Part shown: piece by piece, positions 23,940-31,185 of the stretch
Layout: each line of letters begins with the position of its first letter
Numbering within the stretch: position 1 is the first letter of the stretch
IMG/VR virus record: IMGVR_UViG_3300020473_000085
Coordinates: 1 to 32,295 of that record
Direction: 5' to 3' (one strand)
DNA: 32,295 bases
Origin: a virus
The notes under the pieces: model-generated
Databases searched by the model: none
What the model was told of the DNA's origin: nothing
What the model saw: the letters and a program-made list of their open reading frames with translations, nothing else
Translations under genes and position numbers: made by a program

Positions 23940-24527
23940 TTATTCTGTAACTGTAAGTGTTGCAGCAGAAGAGACAACTTCAACAGCACCAGCAGTTGTA
24001 TTGACCTTAACTCTGTACTGATTACCACTGTCACCAGCGACTACAGCAGCTGTCTCGTATGAGGTAGCAGTTGCACCTGAGATGTCAGCGAAGTCAACTC
24101 CAGAATTTGTGCTAAGCTGCCACTGATATGTAAGTGATCCAGCACCAGTCTTAGTAGCAGCAACTGTAAATGTTGCTGTGTTTGATCCGTTGGCTGCAAC
24201 AGTAGCAGCTGCTGGTTGTGTGCCAATTGCTACTGAAGATGCTGCATCTCCTGCAATTGTATCATCACTCTGAGTTTCATTAGCATTTGTATCTGCATTC
24301 GCAAGGGTGATTAAATGCTCTGCCTTATGACGAGTAGCTCCACTACTGTCATTGTAAGTAAAGTATGACCACCAACCAGGAGCATTGATACCACGAGATT
24401 TATTCTGTGCTAATGCTGCTTCAGTTTCGTCAACGAATACTATTGTTTTTGCTTGTGCTGATGCAGCGACACCAATACCTGCTTTGGTTTTGTTAGCATT
24501 GCTATCAGTTCTACCGTATAGAGACAT
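23940..24527 (-). CDS. Virion protein with C-terminal Ig-like domain
   Basis: A 195-aa protein. The N-terminal half (MSLYGRTDSNANKTKAGIGV onward) is polar with a WWSYF segment near 52-56. Residues ~100-193 form an Ig-like domain, with the YQWQLS strand (about 133) and a Tyr in QYRVKV (about 172) at positions expected for a bacterial/phage Ig fold. Ig-like domains decorate phage capsids and tails, as in T4 Hoc. No cysteine is present. A late promoter lies 36-43 nt upstream of ATG 24527, and GGAG sits about 9 nt before the ATG. Surface or head-decoration role is inferred. Confidence 0.76.
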   Translation of the reverse strand: MSLYGRTDSNANKTKAGIGVAASAQAKTIVFVDETEAALAQNKSRGINAPGWWSYFTYNDSSGATRHKAEHLITLANADTNANETQSDDTIAGDAASSVAIGTQPAAATVAANGSNTATFTVAATKTGAGSLTYQWQLSTNSGVDFADISGATATSYETAAVVAGDSGNQYRVKVNTTAGAVEVVSSAATLTVTE

Positions 24528-24562
24528 TGATTACGCTCCAATAATTACTGTTTTCTACAACT

Positions 24563-24570
24563 TATTTATA
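24563..24570 (-). promoter_or_regulatory. T4-type late promoter (TATAAATA)
   Basis: The minus strand reads TATAAATA in the 62-nt gap between the lipase and Ig-like genes, with a predicted leader of about 30 nt to ATG 24527. It probably drives the Ig-like virion protein and the run after it. Confidence 0.7.
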
Positions 24571-24589
24571 TTATTAGCAGTCACACAGG

Positions 24590-25186
24590 TTACGCATATA
24601 ATTTTTGTGCTGCTTCGTAGTATGATCCCATGTTATGATCAGCAACACCATCAAATTTGGTGTCCTTCTCATCCTTGAGTTGAATCTTAGGATGTGTGTG
24701 TACATATCCTGCCAACCAAGGTGGGGTTCCTGGTACTATATCATCTCCATGAACAAAACGTAAGTGCTCAAGATCCTTGATCCTCTTACGTAGTCTGCGT
24801 CCACCTGGTCTAGGTGATCCAGCAGTCACTAGGGCTACATTGGTATTGCCTGACTCCCATAACAAATCTGCAATTAAAGTAGCGGTTGCTCCACCAAGAG
24901 AGTGACCTGCAATAACAAGCTTTCTCTCTGGATTCAATCCCTCATATGCTACCACTAGTTGTGCTAGTGTCCTGTTGGCATTGTTCTTGAATCCTCTATG
25001 ACAATCGTCACGTTTAATAAGAAACTTCAGATTGGTTACCCAGTCTGTAGTCTCATTAGTTCCTTCAACTGCAAGAATGGTATGACCCTCCACCTTCCTA
25101 CTAACTAGGAAGTCTTGCTTATGTGGATACACATCTCTACAGCACCTTAGTGCTTCTAATACTACTTCTTTACTCAGTGTCATCAT
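24590..25186 (-). CDS. Class 3 lipase-like alpha/beta hydrolase
   Basis: A 198-aa compact hydrolase. The nucleophile elbow is GHSLGG at 94-99 with Ser96; Asp149 in HGDDIVP and His184 in ADHNMGSYY complete the triad in the class 3 (fungal-type) lipase order, and the SPRPGG segment at 124-129 fits the family. No signal peptide or membrane segment is visible, so it would act in the cytoplasm or be packaged or released at lysis. The substrate could be membrane or galacto-lipids of the cyanobacterial host, but this is inference. Two ATGs (25186, 25183) are both possible; the gene overlaps the upstream one by 17 nt. Confidence 0.85.
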   Translation of the reverse strand: MMTLSKEVVLEALRCCRDVYPHKQDFLVSRKVEGHTILAVEGTNETTDWVTNLKFLIKRDDCHRGFKNNANRTLAQLVVAYEGLNPERKLVIAGHSLGGATATLIADLLWESGNTNVALVTAGSPRPGGRRLRKRIKDLEHLRFVHGDDIVPGTPPWLAGYVHTHPKIQLKDEKDTKFDGVADHNMGSYYEAAQKLYA

Positions 25187-25808
25187 CTACCTCATATGTA
25201 ATTGTTTTTAGTGATTTTGCTACAGTGGTTTGGATATTAAAAGTTACTGTTGTACGTTTAACATCTTCCTCAGGATTGATATCACCCAATTGATATGCTG
25301 TTGTAGAAGGGAATATAATAAGCATACCCTCATCAACAGGATATTCAAAACCATTTATAGTACCACTGTCTGCTTTTGGAAAAGCTGATAAAAAATATGG
25401 TGGTTTATGTACCTCCCTATCAAAATCAACATGTAAAATAGCAGTCCAACCAACATTACCATTGGTATCCATTGGATAAGATGCTTCAGCAGTATCAGTA
25501 TCAAACCACATCTCTGTAATATCTAGTGTAGTTTCTTTGTACTCCTTAACACCTTTTGATTCTACAACAGCTCGTGAAAATTCTTTAAGTTGATCCTCAC
25601 ATATACCCAAGACAACATCTGTATAATGAGGAAGTTCTATCTCATTACGATCACGATCAGATGAATGACCGTCAAGAGGTTCAATTTTAGGAAGAAGATT
25701 TAATATAGTCTTCCTATGTTTATTCCAATTCTCAATAGGAAAAACAAATAGTGGTGTTGCAAACATAGGAACTACTCCCATATTTACTTTCGTATCATTA
25801 TCACTCAT
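25170..25808 (-). CDS. Oxygenase-fold protein lacking iron ligands
   Basis: A 212-aa protein. The start VVPMFATPLFVFPI and the region around residues 118-190 (GWTAILHVDFD, MLIIFPSTTAYQLGD, KRTTVTFNIQT) follow the layout of the phage 2OG-Fe(II) oxygenase at 31361-32011. Where that protein has the HxH iron motif, this one has polar residues without His, and where it has the distal His (PGWFKHG) this one has PSTTAYQLG. The Arg that binds 2-oxoglutarate (Arg185) remains. It therefore looks like a degenerate or repurposed member. His126-x-Asp128 nearby might serve as alternative ligands. Function unknown. Confidence 0.65.
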   Translation of the reverse strand: MSDNDTKVNMGVVPMFATPLFVFPIENWNKHRKTILNLLPKIEPLDGHSSDRDRNEIELPHYTDVVLGICEDQLKEFSRAVVESKGVKEYKETTLDITEMWFDTDTAEASYPMDTNGNVGWTAILHVDFDREVHKPPYFLSAFPKADSGTINGFEYPVDEGMLIIFPSTTAYQLGDINPEEDVKRTTVTFNIQTTVAKSLKTITYEVDDDTE

Positions 25809-25823
25809 AATTACAGTAAAATT

Positions 25824-26015
25824 TTATTCTTTAACACCCAAAGCTTTGTCTGGTGTTTCAGGAACCTTCGGCATTATTGTTGCTGTGGTTCCTTTCTTTA
25901 ACTTAACCTCTTTCTTTCCTTTAAACTTTTTCTCACTTTTCTTCGGTCCGTTGTCAACATCATGACCTTGATGTTTGTCACCGTATGCTTCAGTAAATTC
26001 TTTAAAGGACTTCAT
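25824..26015 (-). CDS. Small basic protein with capsid-targeting-like N-terminus
   Basis: A 63-aa, very Lys-rich protein beginning MKSFKEFTEA. This resembles the N-terminal capsid-targeting peptide of T4 internal proteins (MKTYQEFIAE), which is cut after the Glu by the gp21 prohead protease. The remaining ~53 residues are basic and Pro/Thr-containing, like DNA-associated internal head proteins. I infer a packaged or prohead-core protein; no family match was made. ATG 26015 has a gap of 21 nt from the upstream gene. Confidence 0.6.
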   Translation of the reverse strand: MKSFKEFTEAYGDKHQGHDVDNGPKKSEKKFKGKKEVKLKKGTTATIMPKVPETPDKALGVKE

Positions 26016-26036
26016 GAGATTAATCTTTATTTGTAT

Positions 26037-26186
26037 TTAGAATTGTTTAGGATGTGTAACTACATCACCATGTATCTCACCTATATCATCTATATGTGCA
26101 TGGTCAATATCAACATGTAGACCCTTTTCATAAAAGTCTGCAATCCTTTCTAACGCATTTGCTATGCGTACTAGTTCATCACTCAT
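26037..26186 (-). CDS. Small acidic protein of the Ycf35 cassette (49 aa)
   Basis: A 49-aa frame from ATG 26186, which overlaps the Ycf35-like gene's TGA as ATGA, to TAA 26037-26039. The first half is helical (MSDELVRIANALERIADFYE), the second half is His/Asp-rich (HVDIDHAHIDDIGEIHGD), which might bind metal. It is co-translated with the Ycf35-like protein. Function unknown. Confidence 0.65.
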   Translation of the reverse strand: MSDELVRIANALERIADFYEKGLHVDIDHAHIDDIGEIHGDVVTHPKQF

Positions 26187-26575
26187 ACCCACCTCGTTAA
26201 TGTAAGTTCAATACTATTATCATCCATTTCCCACTCTTCTTCTACCTGCCAACCTTCTTCTTTCATGGTATGATGTACAGTCATTCTAGCATACTGTTGA
26301 GTTACCTTATCCACGAACCTATTAGGTGGAACATTCAAACTCCATGTTTGCTCATCAGAATATAGATCATAACTTTGTGTCTGTTCATTCCAACAGAACC
26401 CAATGTCAGGTGCTACTGCAATACAAGCATTCATAACAGGATGTTCTTCTGCATGAGATGGATTCTCAATGACTAGATCCTGCTTCTCATTAACATTATA
26501 CTGTAGAAGGTTTAAAGCTTCTAATAGTATACCTTTATCTCTCAACTTAGTTTTAATAGTACTAAAGTGTGACAC
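26183..26575 (-). CDS. ycf35: Ycf35/DUF1257 family protein
   Basis: A 130-aa protein beginning SHFSTIKTKLRDKGILLEAL, the hallmark of the Ycf35 (DUF1257) family found in cyanobacteria, chloroplasts of some algae and cyanophages. The conserved features visible are this N-terminal segment and the acidic ends EEEWEMDDNS. The start is GTG 26575; it overlaps the upstream DUF2997-like gene by 14 nt. The molecular function of the family is not established. Being part of a cassette with its own sigma70-type promoter suggests early expression. Confidence 0.88.
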   Translation of the reverse strand: MSHFSTIKTKLRDKGILLEALNLLQYNVNEKQDLVIENPSHAEEHPVMNACIAVAPDIGFCWNEQTQSYDLYSDEQTWSLNVPPNRFVDKVTQQYARMTVHHTMKEEGWQVEEEWEMDDNSIELTLTRWV

Positions 26576-26762
26576 GTTGCACCCCCTTCTGTTCGTTGGT
26601 TGCGTAACGATCTGCTGTTTCTTGTGTGAAATGCACATGTCCCAGTGCATCTTCAACACGTTTTGTTAGGTTCTCACAAGCATCACCATAGACACCCTGA
26701 ACCTCCTCCTTCACCATACCATCTTGAGTAATGGTAAATTTAATCCTCTCCTGTCTTGGCAT
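26562..26762 (-). CDS. DUF2997-like small protein
   Basis: A 66-aa protein: MPRQERIKFTITQDGMVKEE, then a central GDACENLTKRVEDALGHV segment, which follows the layout of DUF2997 proteins that are found next to Ycf35-like genes in cyanobacteria. ATG 26762 is preceded by GGAGG with a 7-nt spacing, a strong ribosome site. It is the first gene of the cassette behind the sigma70-like promoter. Function unknown. Confidence 0.78.
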   Translation of the reverse strand: MPRQERIKFTITQDGMVKEEVQGVYGDACENLTKRVEDALGHVHFTQETADRYATNEQKGVQRVTL

Positions 26763-26787
26763 AACAAATCCTCCACGAGTATATGCT

Positions 26788-26816
26788 AGTGTAGCACAGG
26801 TTGATAGTTTTGTCTA
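26788..26816 (-). promoter_or_regulatory. Sigma70-type promoter before the Ycf35 cassette
   Basis: On the minus strand, TAGACA (26811-26816, -35) and TACACT (26788-26793, -10) are separated by exactly 17 nt in the 58-nt gap between the 202-aa gene and the DUF2997-like gene. A host-type early promoter here fits the strong GGAGG ribosome site (26770-26774) downstream. No TATAAATA box is present in this gap. Confidence 0.66.
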
Positions 26817-26820
26817 GTCT

Positions 26821-27429
26821 TTAATGACTTTTCTTCCAAATGTCCATGATTCTAGCGGTCTGCTTCTTGGCAGCATCCTTCCACTCCTGAGTATCCATGA
26901 TATCTACTTCTTCTTTCTTCACCTTCTTCGCCTTTTTACCATATCCTTCAGACGTTGTATCACATTCTACTTCTTCCTTCTTAACCTTCTTCTTATCCTT
27001 ATCCTTTGGATTTAAAGAATTACCATCTTTATCATACCCATACTGAGCATCTTCGTTTGCTCCAACAAGTACCGTATTTCTTATTTGAGCACCATACTTA
27101 GGCTTTAATCCTTGAGGATTTGTAGGTGGTTCACCACCAGTTGAAGATGCCTTTGGATCTTTCTTTCCTGTCTCATCCTTTACACCTAGTTCAGGTATAG
27201 TAGGTAGTCCAGTTGACTTATCAAATTCTATAGCAGGAAGCGATCCATTTACAGATGTGAATGATGCACCTGTTCCACCACCTTGCTTTTGTCCAGTAGG
27301 AATCTCTTCCTCCTTTATAGTACTATTCTGAAATGTATCACCTCCCATCCAACGATCATATGATTCCATCAATCCTGATGAAAACCCATCGTTAGCGGTA
27401 ACAGTATTTACGGTTCTCTGTTTATCCAT
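26821..27429 (-). CDS. Hypothetical hydrophilic protein with KKVKKEEV repeats
   Basis: A 202-aa protein, low in hydrophobic residues and rich in Lys, Glu, Gly, Asp, Pro and Thr, probably disordered. Two copies of KKVKKEEV occur near residues 147-154 and 168-175. The C-terminal ~30 residues (EWKDAAKKQTARIMDIWKK) are a likely helix. ATG 27429 follows a late promoter by about 29 nt. It could be a packaged or prohead-linked protein; no family recognised. Confidence 0.68.
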   Translation of the reverse strand: MDKQRTVNTVTANDGFSSGLMESYDRWMGGDTFQNSTIKEEEIPTGQKQGGGTGASFTSVNGSLPAIEFDKSTGLPTIPELGVKDETGKKDPKASSTGGEPPTNPQGLKPKYGAQIRNTVLVGANEDAQYGYDKDGNSLNPKDKDKKKVKKEEVECDTTSEGYGKKAKKVKKEEVDIMDTQEWKDAAKKQTARIMDIWKKSH

Positions 27430-27449
27430 GTTAAATTATAGACAGTCTT

Positions 27450-27662
27450 CTAGGATCTATTTATATCTCTAATATCCTTTACCCACGCACGAAACATCTC
27501 TCCACTCTCAGTGACACAGATAACATAGTTAACACCTGCTCTATGGATAGTTCCTTTCTGTCCTGTAATAGCATTCATTACAACATCACCCTCAACAAAC
27601 ACTTCCTTCTTACGGTAGTGTTGTCTTGTTGCTTGCTCACGTAGTTTCTTAAAGTTCTTCAA
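27450..27662 (-). CDS. Hypothetical basic protein (70 aa), TTG start
   Basis: A 70-aa basic protein: MKNFKKLREQATRQHYRKKE, then a small beta-like domain (VVMNAITGQKGTIHRAGVNYVICV). The start is TTG 27662, overlapping the TGA of the nucleotidyltransferase gene (TTGA), with GAGG 9 nt upstream; no ATG is available. The N-terminus (MKNF...) is loosely like capsid-targeting peptides. The 3' end contains the TATAAATA box for the next gene. The KOW-like turn GQKGTI may suggest RNA or protein contact, but this is weak. Confidence 0.64.
   Translation of the reverse strand: MKNFKKLREQATRQHYRKKEVFVEGDVVMNAITGQKGTIHRAGVNYVICVTESGEMFRAWVKDIRDINRS
27458..27465 (-). promoter_or_regulatory. T4-type late promoter (TATAAATA), inside gene end
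   Basis: The minus strand reads TATAAATA in the last codons of the 70-aa gene, with a predicted leader of about 23 nt to ATG 27429. Confidence 0.62.
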
Positions 27663-28240
27663 TTACCTTGCCTCACATCATTCATTAATTGTAAGCTATC
27701 CCACGTATTAAGTAAACCTCTAGTACCAAGCATGAACTTTGATGGCATATCATTATCTGCAAACTTTCTCATTAAAGAACCAGACATGGTAGAAGTATCA
27801 TCAAATATATCATAGTCCTCAAGATTTTTATCACTTGAAGTTCTAGTCTTCATAGGAGATTTAACTTCAATAGTCTTGAATGTGTGAGTCTTACCATTAG
27901 CAGCATTCAAAGCTTTAGAAAAGGATTCTTTTCTATCACTACCAACTATCATACAAATATGCTGATACTCACCCTGAAAATGCTCACATACTTTAAAAGC
28001 AGTCTTTAATTCAGGATCACCATTCCATATATGATCTTTATACTTGAAGAACATCTCCTTCATCCATTTAGTCTTAGTCCCAAATGACAAAGGATTCTTT
28101 TTCTTGTCCTGTGTGTGACTAGGAAAGATCCAATAGTCACACCTACCTGCTTCTTTAGCAACAGCCTGAACTAGTTCAAAATGTCCTACTGTTGGTGGAT
28201 TGAACCTACCAAATGTAAAGACTAATCGTTTTTCTGCCAT
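27659..28240 (-). CDS. Cytidylyltransferase-like / NMN adenylyltransferase-like nucleotidyltransferase
   Basis: A 193-aa protein. GRFNPPTVGH at 11-20 holds the T/HxGH nucleotide-binding motif, and SGSLMR at 153-158 resembles the C-terminal ISxTxxR motif of the nucleotidyltransferase alpha/beta-phosphodiesterase superfamily; VGSDR at 99-103 is also typical. Members join a nucleotide to NMN, pantetheine phosphate or polar alcohols. In T4-like phages NadM/NadV-type NAD genes occur, but the substrate cannot be read from sequence. ATG 28240 overlaps the ligase-like gene's TAA by 1 nt, so the two are co-translated. Confidence 0.85.
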   Translation of the reverse strand: MAEKRLVFTFGRFNPPTVGHFELVQAVAKEAGRCDYWIFPSHTQDKKKNPLSFGTKTKWMKEMFFKYKDHIWNGDPELKTAFKVCEHFQGEYQHICMIVGSDRKESFSKALNAANGKTHTFKTIEVKSPMKTRTSSDKNLEDYDIFDDTSTMSGSLMRKFADNDMPSKFMLGTRGLLNTWDSLQLMNDVRQGN

Positions 28241-29451
28241 TATCCTTTAACCCACCTATCAGCAACAGCATCCTTCTTAAAGTTTGCTTGGCTAAATCCT
28301 AAACGATCAACCAATTTAAATGCTTTAGTGCCATTTGCTATGGCAACATACCCTTCTGGATTAGTCATTTCAATACCATCGTCTGTTATAAGATAGGTTC
28401 CAAACTTCTCACCTTGCTGTAGCTTCTCTATGAAGATCTCCTTAGCATCCTGAATGATTTTATATAGGGACACAACCTTCTCAAAAGATTTAGCATTATC
28501 ATCAAGGAAATTCTCTCCATCATACAATTTCTTTAACTTCGCTGCTTTTGTCTTTGGTTGCTTCACAGCATCTGCTGCTTTCTTACACTCTTGACTGAAA
28601 TATTTTCTAAAATTTGACGTAAAATTAGTATCAACCTTCTTACCTACTCTCACATACTTATTAAAATACTGTTTCAACTTCGGTCCTACTGTAAGTGCAT
28701 CTTTATTTGCTATCTGATCTCTTATTATATTTAAAAAACCAGATGTATCACGAACCATACTAGAAGTACTAGTCTTGAGTCTAGATAGTCTTTGTTTTTC
28801 TGTCTGTGTTAATAACATATTAGTACCTAGAGTATCCAACTCAGCACTAATAACAAATACATCTTTACTATCCTTCAACTTACTGACATCATATCCAAAT
28901 GTTGCACTCATAGTAGAAATAGTATTACCAGTATAAGTGGTGTGAAATACTACTCCTATCTTAGCATTGTTTGCTTGACTAAAATCATCAGAATCATGTG
29001 GTATGGAATACATTATTGTGTTTGGTTTGAAGGTTAATGACCTAACACCATCAATAGTCTGAATTCTTTTATCATCTGTGAATAAAAGATCACCTTGTGC
29101 TACACCAGTGATACCTAAACTAGGCAAATACTTCAATGCTGACTTCAATTTCTTAACTAATCCAGGAGCATGTCCATGATTATTATCAATATCAGCATCT
29201 GAAAAATTAATCTTAGCATCCTTATTGAAAATAGATTTAGTACCAACAAAGAACTGTCCTGTACCAGGATAAGTACCACAGAATATAGCAGGAGCACCAT
29301 CCCACTTCGTAGTTATCTTAAAATTTCCAGTTGACTTAGTACTAAATGTCTTTGCAAGTAAATCTAAGAAAGCAAAAGCATCTGTTACACCCTGTTGTCC
29401 ATCCAACAGAATACTATCTTCTAAATGTTCTAGGTGAGTATTCTTAGACAT
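28240..29451 (-). CDS. Protein with nucleic-acid-ligase-like nucleotidyltransferase motifs
   Basis: A 403-aa protein. Lys49-x-Asp51-Gly52 in TTKWDGAPAIF matches motif I (KxDG) of covalent nucleotidyltransferases (DNA/RNA ligases). GTKSIFNK follows (~70-77), GDLLF at 120-124 could be motif III, and near the C-terminus EGYV at 366-369 followed by GTKAFKLVDR at 374-383 looks like motifs IV and V. The ~315 residues between motifs I and IV exceed the usual spacing, with a helical Lys-rich insertion at ~210-330, so this is a divergent or inserted variant. A ligase would join nucleic acid ends through AMP-lysine; role inferred only. Start ATG 29451 overlaps the previous stop (TGATG). Confidence 0.74.
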   Translation of the reverse strand: MSKNTHLEHLEDSILLDGQQGVTDAFAFLDLLAKTFSTKSTGNFKITTKWDGAPAIFCGTYPGTGQFFVGTKSIFNKDAKINFSDADIDNNHGHAPGLVKKLKSALKYLPSLGITGVAQGDLLFTDDKRIQTIDGVRSLTFKPNTIMYSIPHDSDDFSQANNAKIGVVFHTTYTGNTISTMSATFGYDVSKLKDSKDVFVISAELDTLGTNMLLTQTEKQRLSRLKTSTSSMVRDTSGFLNIIRDQIANKDALTVGPKLKQYFNKYVRVGKKVDTNFTSNFRKYFSQECKKAADAVKQPKTKAAKLKKLYDGENFLDDNAKSFEKVVSLYKIIQDAKEIFIEKLQQGEKFGTYLITDDGIEMTNPEGYVAIANGTKAFKLVDRLGFSQANFKKDAVADRWVKG

Positions 29452-31184
29452 CAAAACACCTTAGCAAAAGGACCATATCTAGGACCAGCTTTAGAAGCAA
29501 GGTATACCATATCAGTACAAAATTCATCTAACTGATCTCCTGCATTACTATCAGTATTATTGCCCTGTAATGACATGACTAAAGACAACCACGAAATCTG
29601 CATCAACTTAGAGTTCGCTACCCAATACTGAGTACCAAAAACAGTCATAATTTTATCATAACAAGCTTCCCCATCAAGCTTTGTTCCATTATACTTGTCA
29701 CTCTCTACGGTAACTCCTTTGGAAATTAAATTATCAATCCTATTGACCCACTTAGTTTTCTGATCAGCAAATGTATCTGCATTTCTAGCATACTCTGGAT
29801 CAGAATTACTCTTCTTAAATTTATCTCCAACATAAAGCTTAAGAAGATTCTCAACATATTCTACTGTTGCCTTACCCATACGAGCAGCACTAGCACCATG
29901 CTGTGTTGGTTCATACTTTAAATTATCTAATTTGCTACTTGAGTTTGCTTTAATCTGAAAATCATAAATGGTTCCTGGACCACCTTTAGGACCATCCCTA
30001 ACAAGCAATCTAGTATCCTGTGAGGCAAATGTTCTGACACCTTTTTTAGTTTCAAGATCCATAAAGCACTGAGCAGATTCAAAACTCATGAACTTAGATC
30101 CAATATCATTAAAGAAATCATCATTGGTATTATATACCTTCCATAAAGCATCCTTTGCAGTAACTTTCTTTAAAGATAACCCCATCAATTCTTCACTCTT
30201 AAACCAGTCTCTAAAGATTTTATTCAACTGATTCAACTTAGCACTAACTCTCCACCTTCCTTTAGTTACCTCACCTTCTTTAGGAGCTTTCATAGCATCC
30301 TTAATAAAATTCATTTTCTGAGTTTCATTATGAATCAACCATATATCAGCAGGATTCCAGTTATCCTTTGGATGAATTTTAAATTGTTTTCTAAGGAGAT
30401 CACTAATAAAATCCATGAACCCACCTTCACGATTGAAGTGTTGGAAGTCCCTCCTTTTAATTTTTTCTAATACAATTCTATTTTGTGCAGCAAAGTTATG
30501 TAACCACTCATCATCAACCTCATCTATATCACCAATCCTCTTGAATACCTCACGAAGATTTTCCATTACCTGATCATCTGCTTTGATCTTTGCTACTGTA
30601 GTAAGGTCATGATTAGAACCCTTCATTGCATGTCTAAGGACACGAGCAGTTCCAATCTCCTGTATCCTAGTCATGGTTGACTCACTAACCTTACCACCAC
30701 TTGAGGTCATTACCTTACCTGTTTTCATAAACTTAATCAACTGCATATGTGGTTGTGGTACAGTCTTTCCTTTTTGTGTTGGAAACCCTGCACTTGCTGG
30801 CAATTGAAATCCTATAACTACCTCAGTAACACCATCTGCTCCCTTTTCTTTTGCTTTTGCACTTGTTTGCTTTACCCTATTAGCAACCCTATCCTTTTTA
30901 TTCTGTTTATATCTCAGAACGATATCATCAACTACAGACTGAGAAGTTTTAATTAAAATTTGATTTGGTGACTTAGTAGGTTTATCAGAAGGCTTTTTAT
31001 TAGGCCAATTAAAATCTGTATCTTTCCAAAATTTTGCACCACTATTATCCATCCTAGTACCATAACTGGGACTAGCAATATATCTCCACAACAATCCTAA
31101 CTCTCTACTAACCTCTGTATGTTTTGCACGGTTAGCTTTACCAATTAGATCTCTTGAGTAATTAATTTGAGTAAGTGCAGCCAT
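29451..31184 (-). CDS. Hypothetical large protein (577 aa)
   Basis: A 577-aa, Lys-rich, mostly soluble protein. I see no recognised domain, signal peptide or membrane segment. Notable parts are a basic region (about 95-130, many Lys/Arg), an Asp-rich segment (RIGDIDEVDDEWLHNF, ~220), a Phe-rich RKQFKIHPKDNW region (~270) and a C-terminal stretch ending GPRYGPFAKVF. The start ATG 31184 lies 1 nt after the T-run of a hairpin. It is followed without a gap by the ligase-like gene (TGATG). Because it is strictly coupled to the ligase-like and nucleotidyltransferase genes, it may act with them. Confidence 0.72.
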   Translation of the reverse strand: MAALTQINYSRDLIGKANRAKHTEVSRELGLLWRYIASPSYGTRMDNSGAKFWKDTDFNWPNKKPSDKPTKSPNQILIKTSQSVVDDIVLRYKQNKKDRVANRVKQTSAKAKEKGADGVTEVVIGFQLPASAGFPTQKGKTVPQPHMQLIKFMKTGKVMTSSGGKVSESTMTRIQEIGTARVLRHAMKGSNHDLTTVAKIKADDQVMENLREVFKRIGDIDEVDDEWLHNFAAQNRIVLEKIKRRDFQHFNREGGFMDFISDLLRKQFKIHPKDNWNPADIWLIHNETQKMNFIKDAMKAPKEGEVTKGRWRVSAKLNQLNKIFRDWFKSEELMGLSLKKVTAKDALWKVYNTNDDFFNDIGSKFMSFESAQCFMDLETKKGVRTFASQDTRLLVRDGPKGGPGTIYDFQIKANSSSKLDNLKYEPTQHGASAARMGKATVEYVENLLKLYVGDKFKKSNSDPEYARNADTFADQKTKWVNRIDNLISKGVTVESDKYNGTKLDGEACYDKIMTVFGTQYWVANSKLMQISWLSLVMSLQGNNTDSNAGDQLDEFCTDMVYLASKAGPRYGPFAKVF

Positions 31185-31185
31185 T

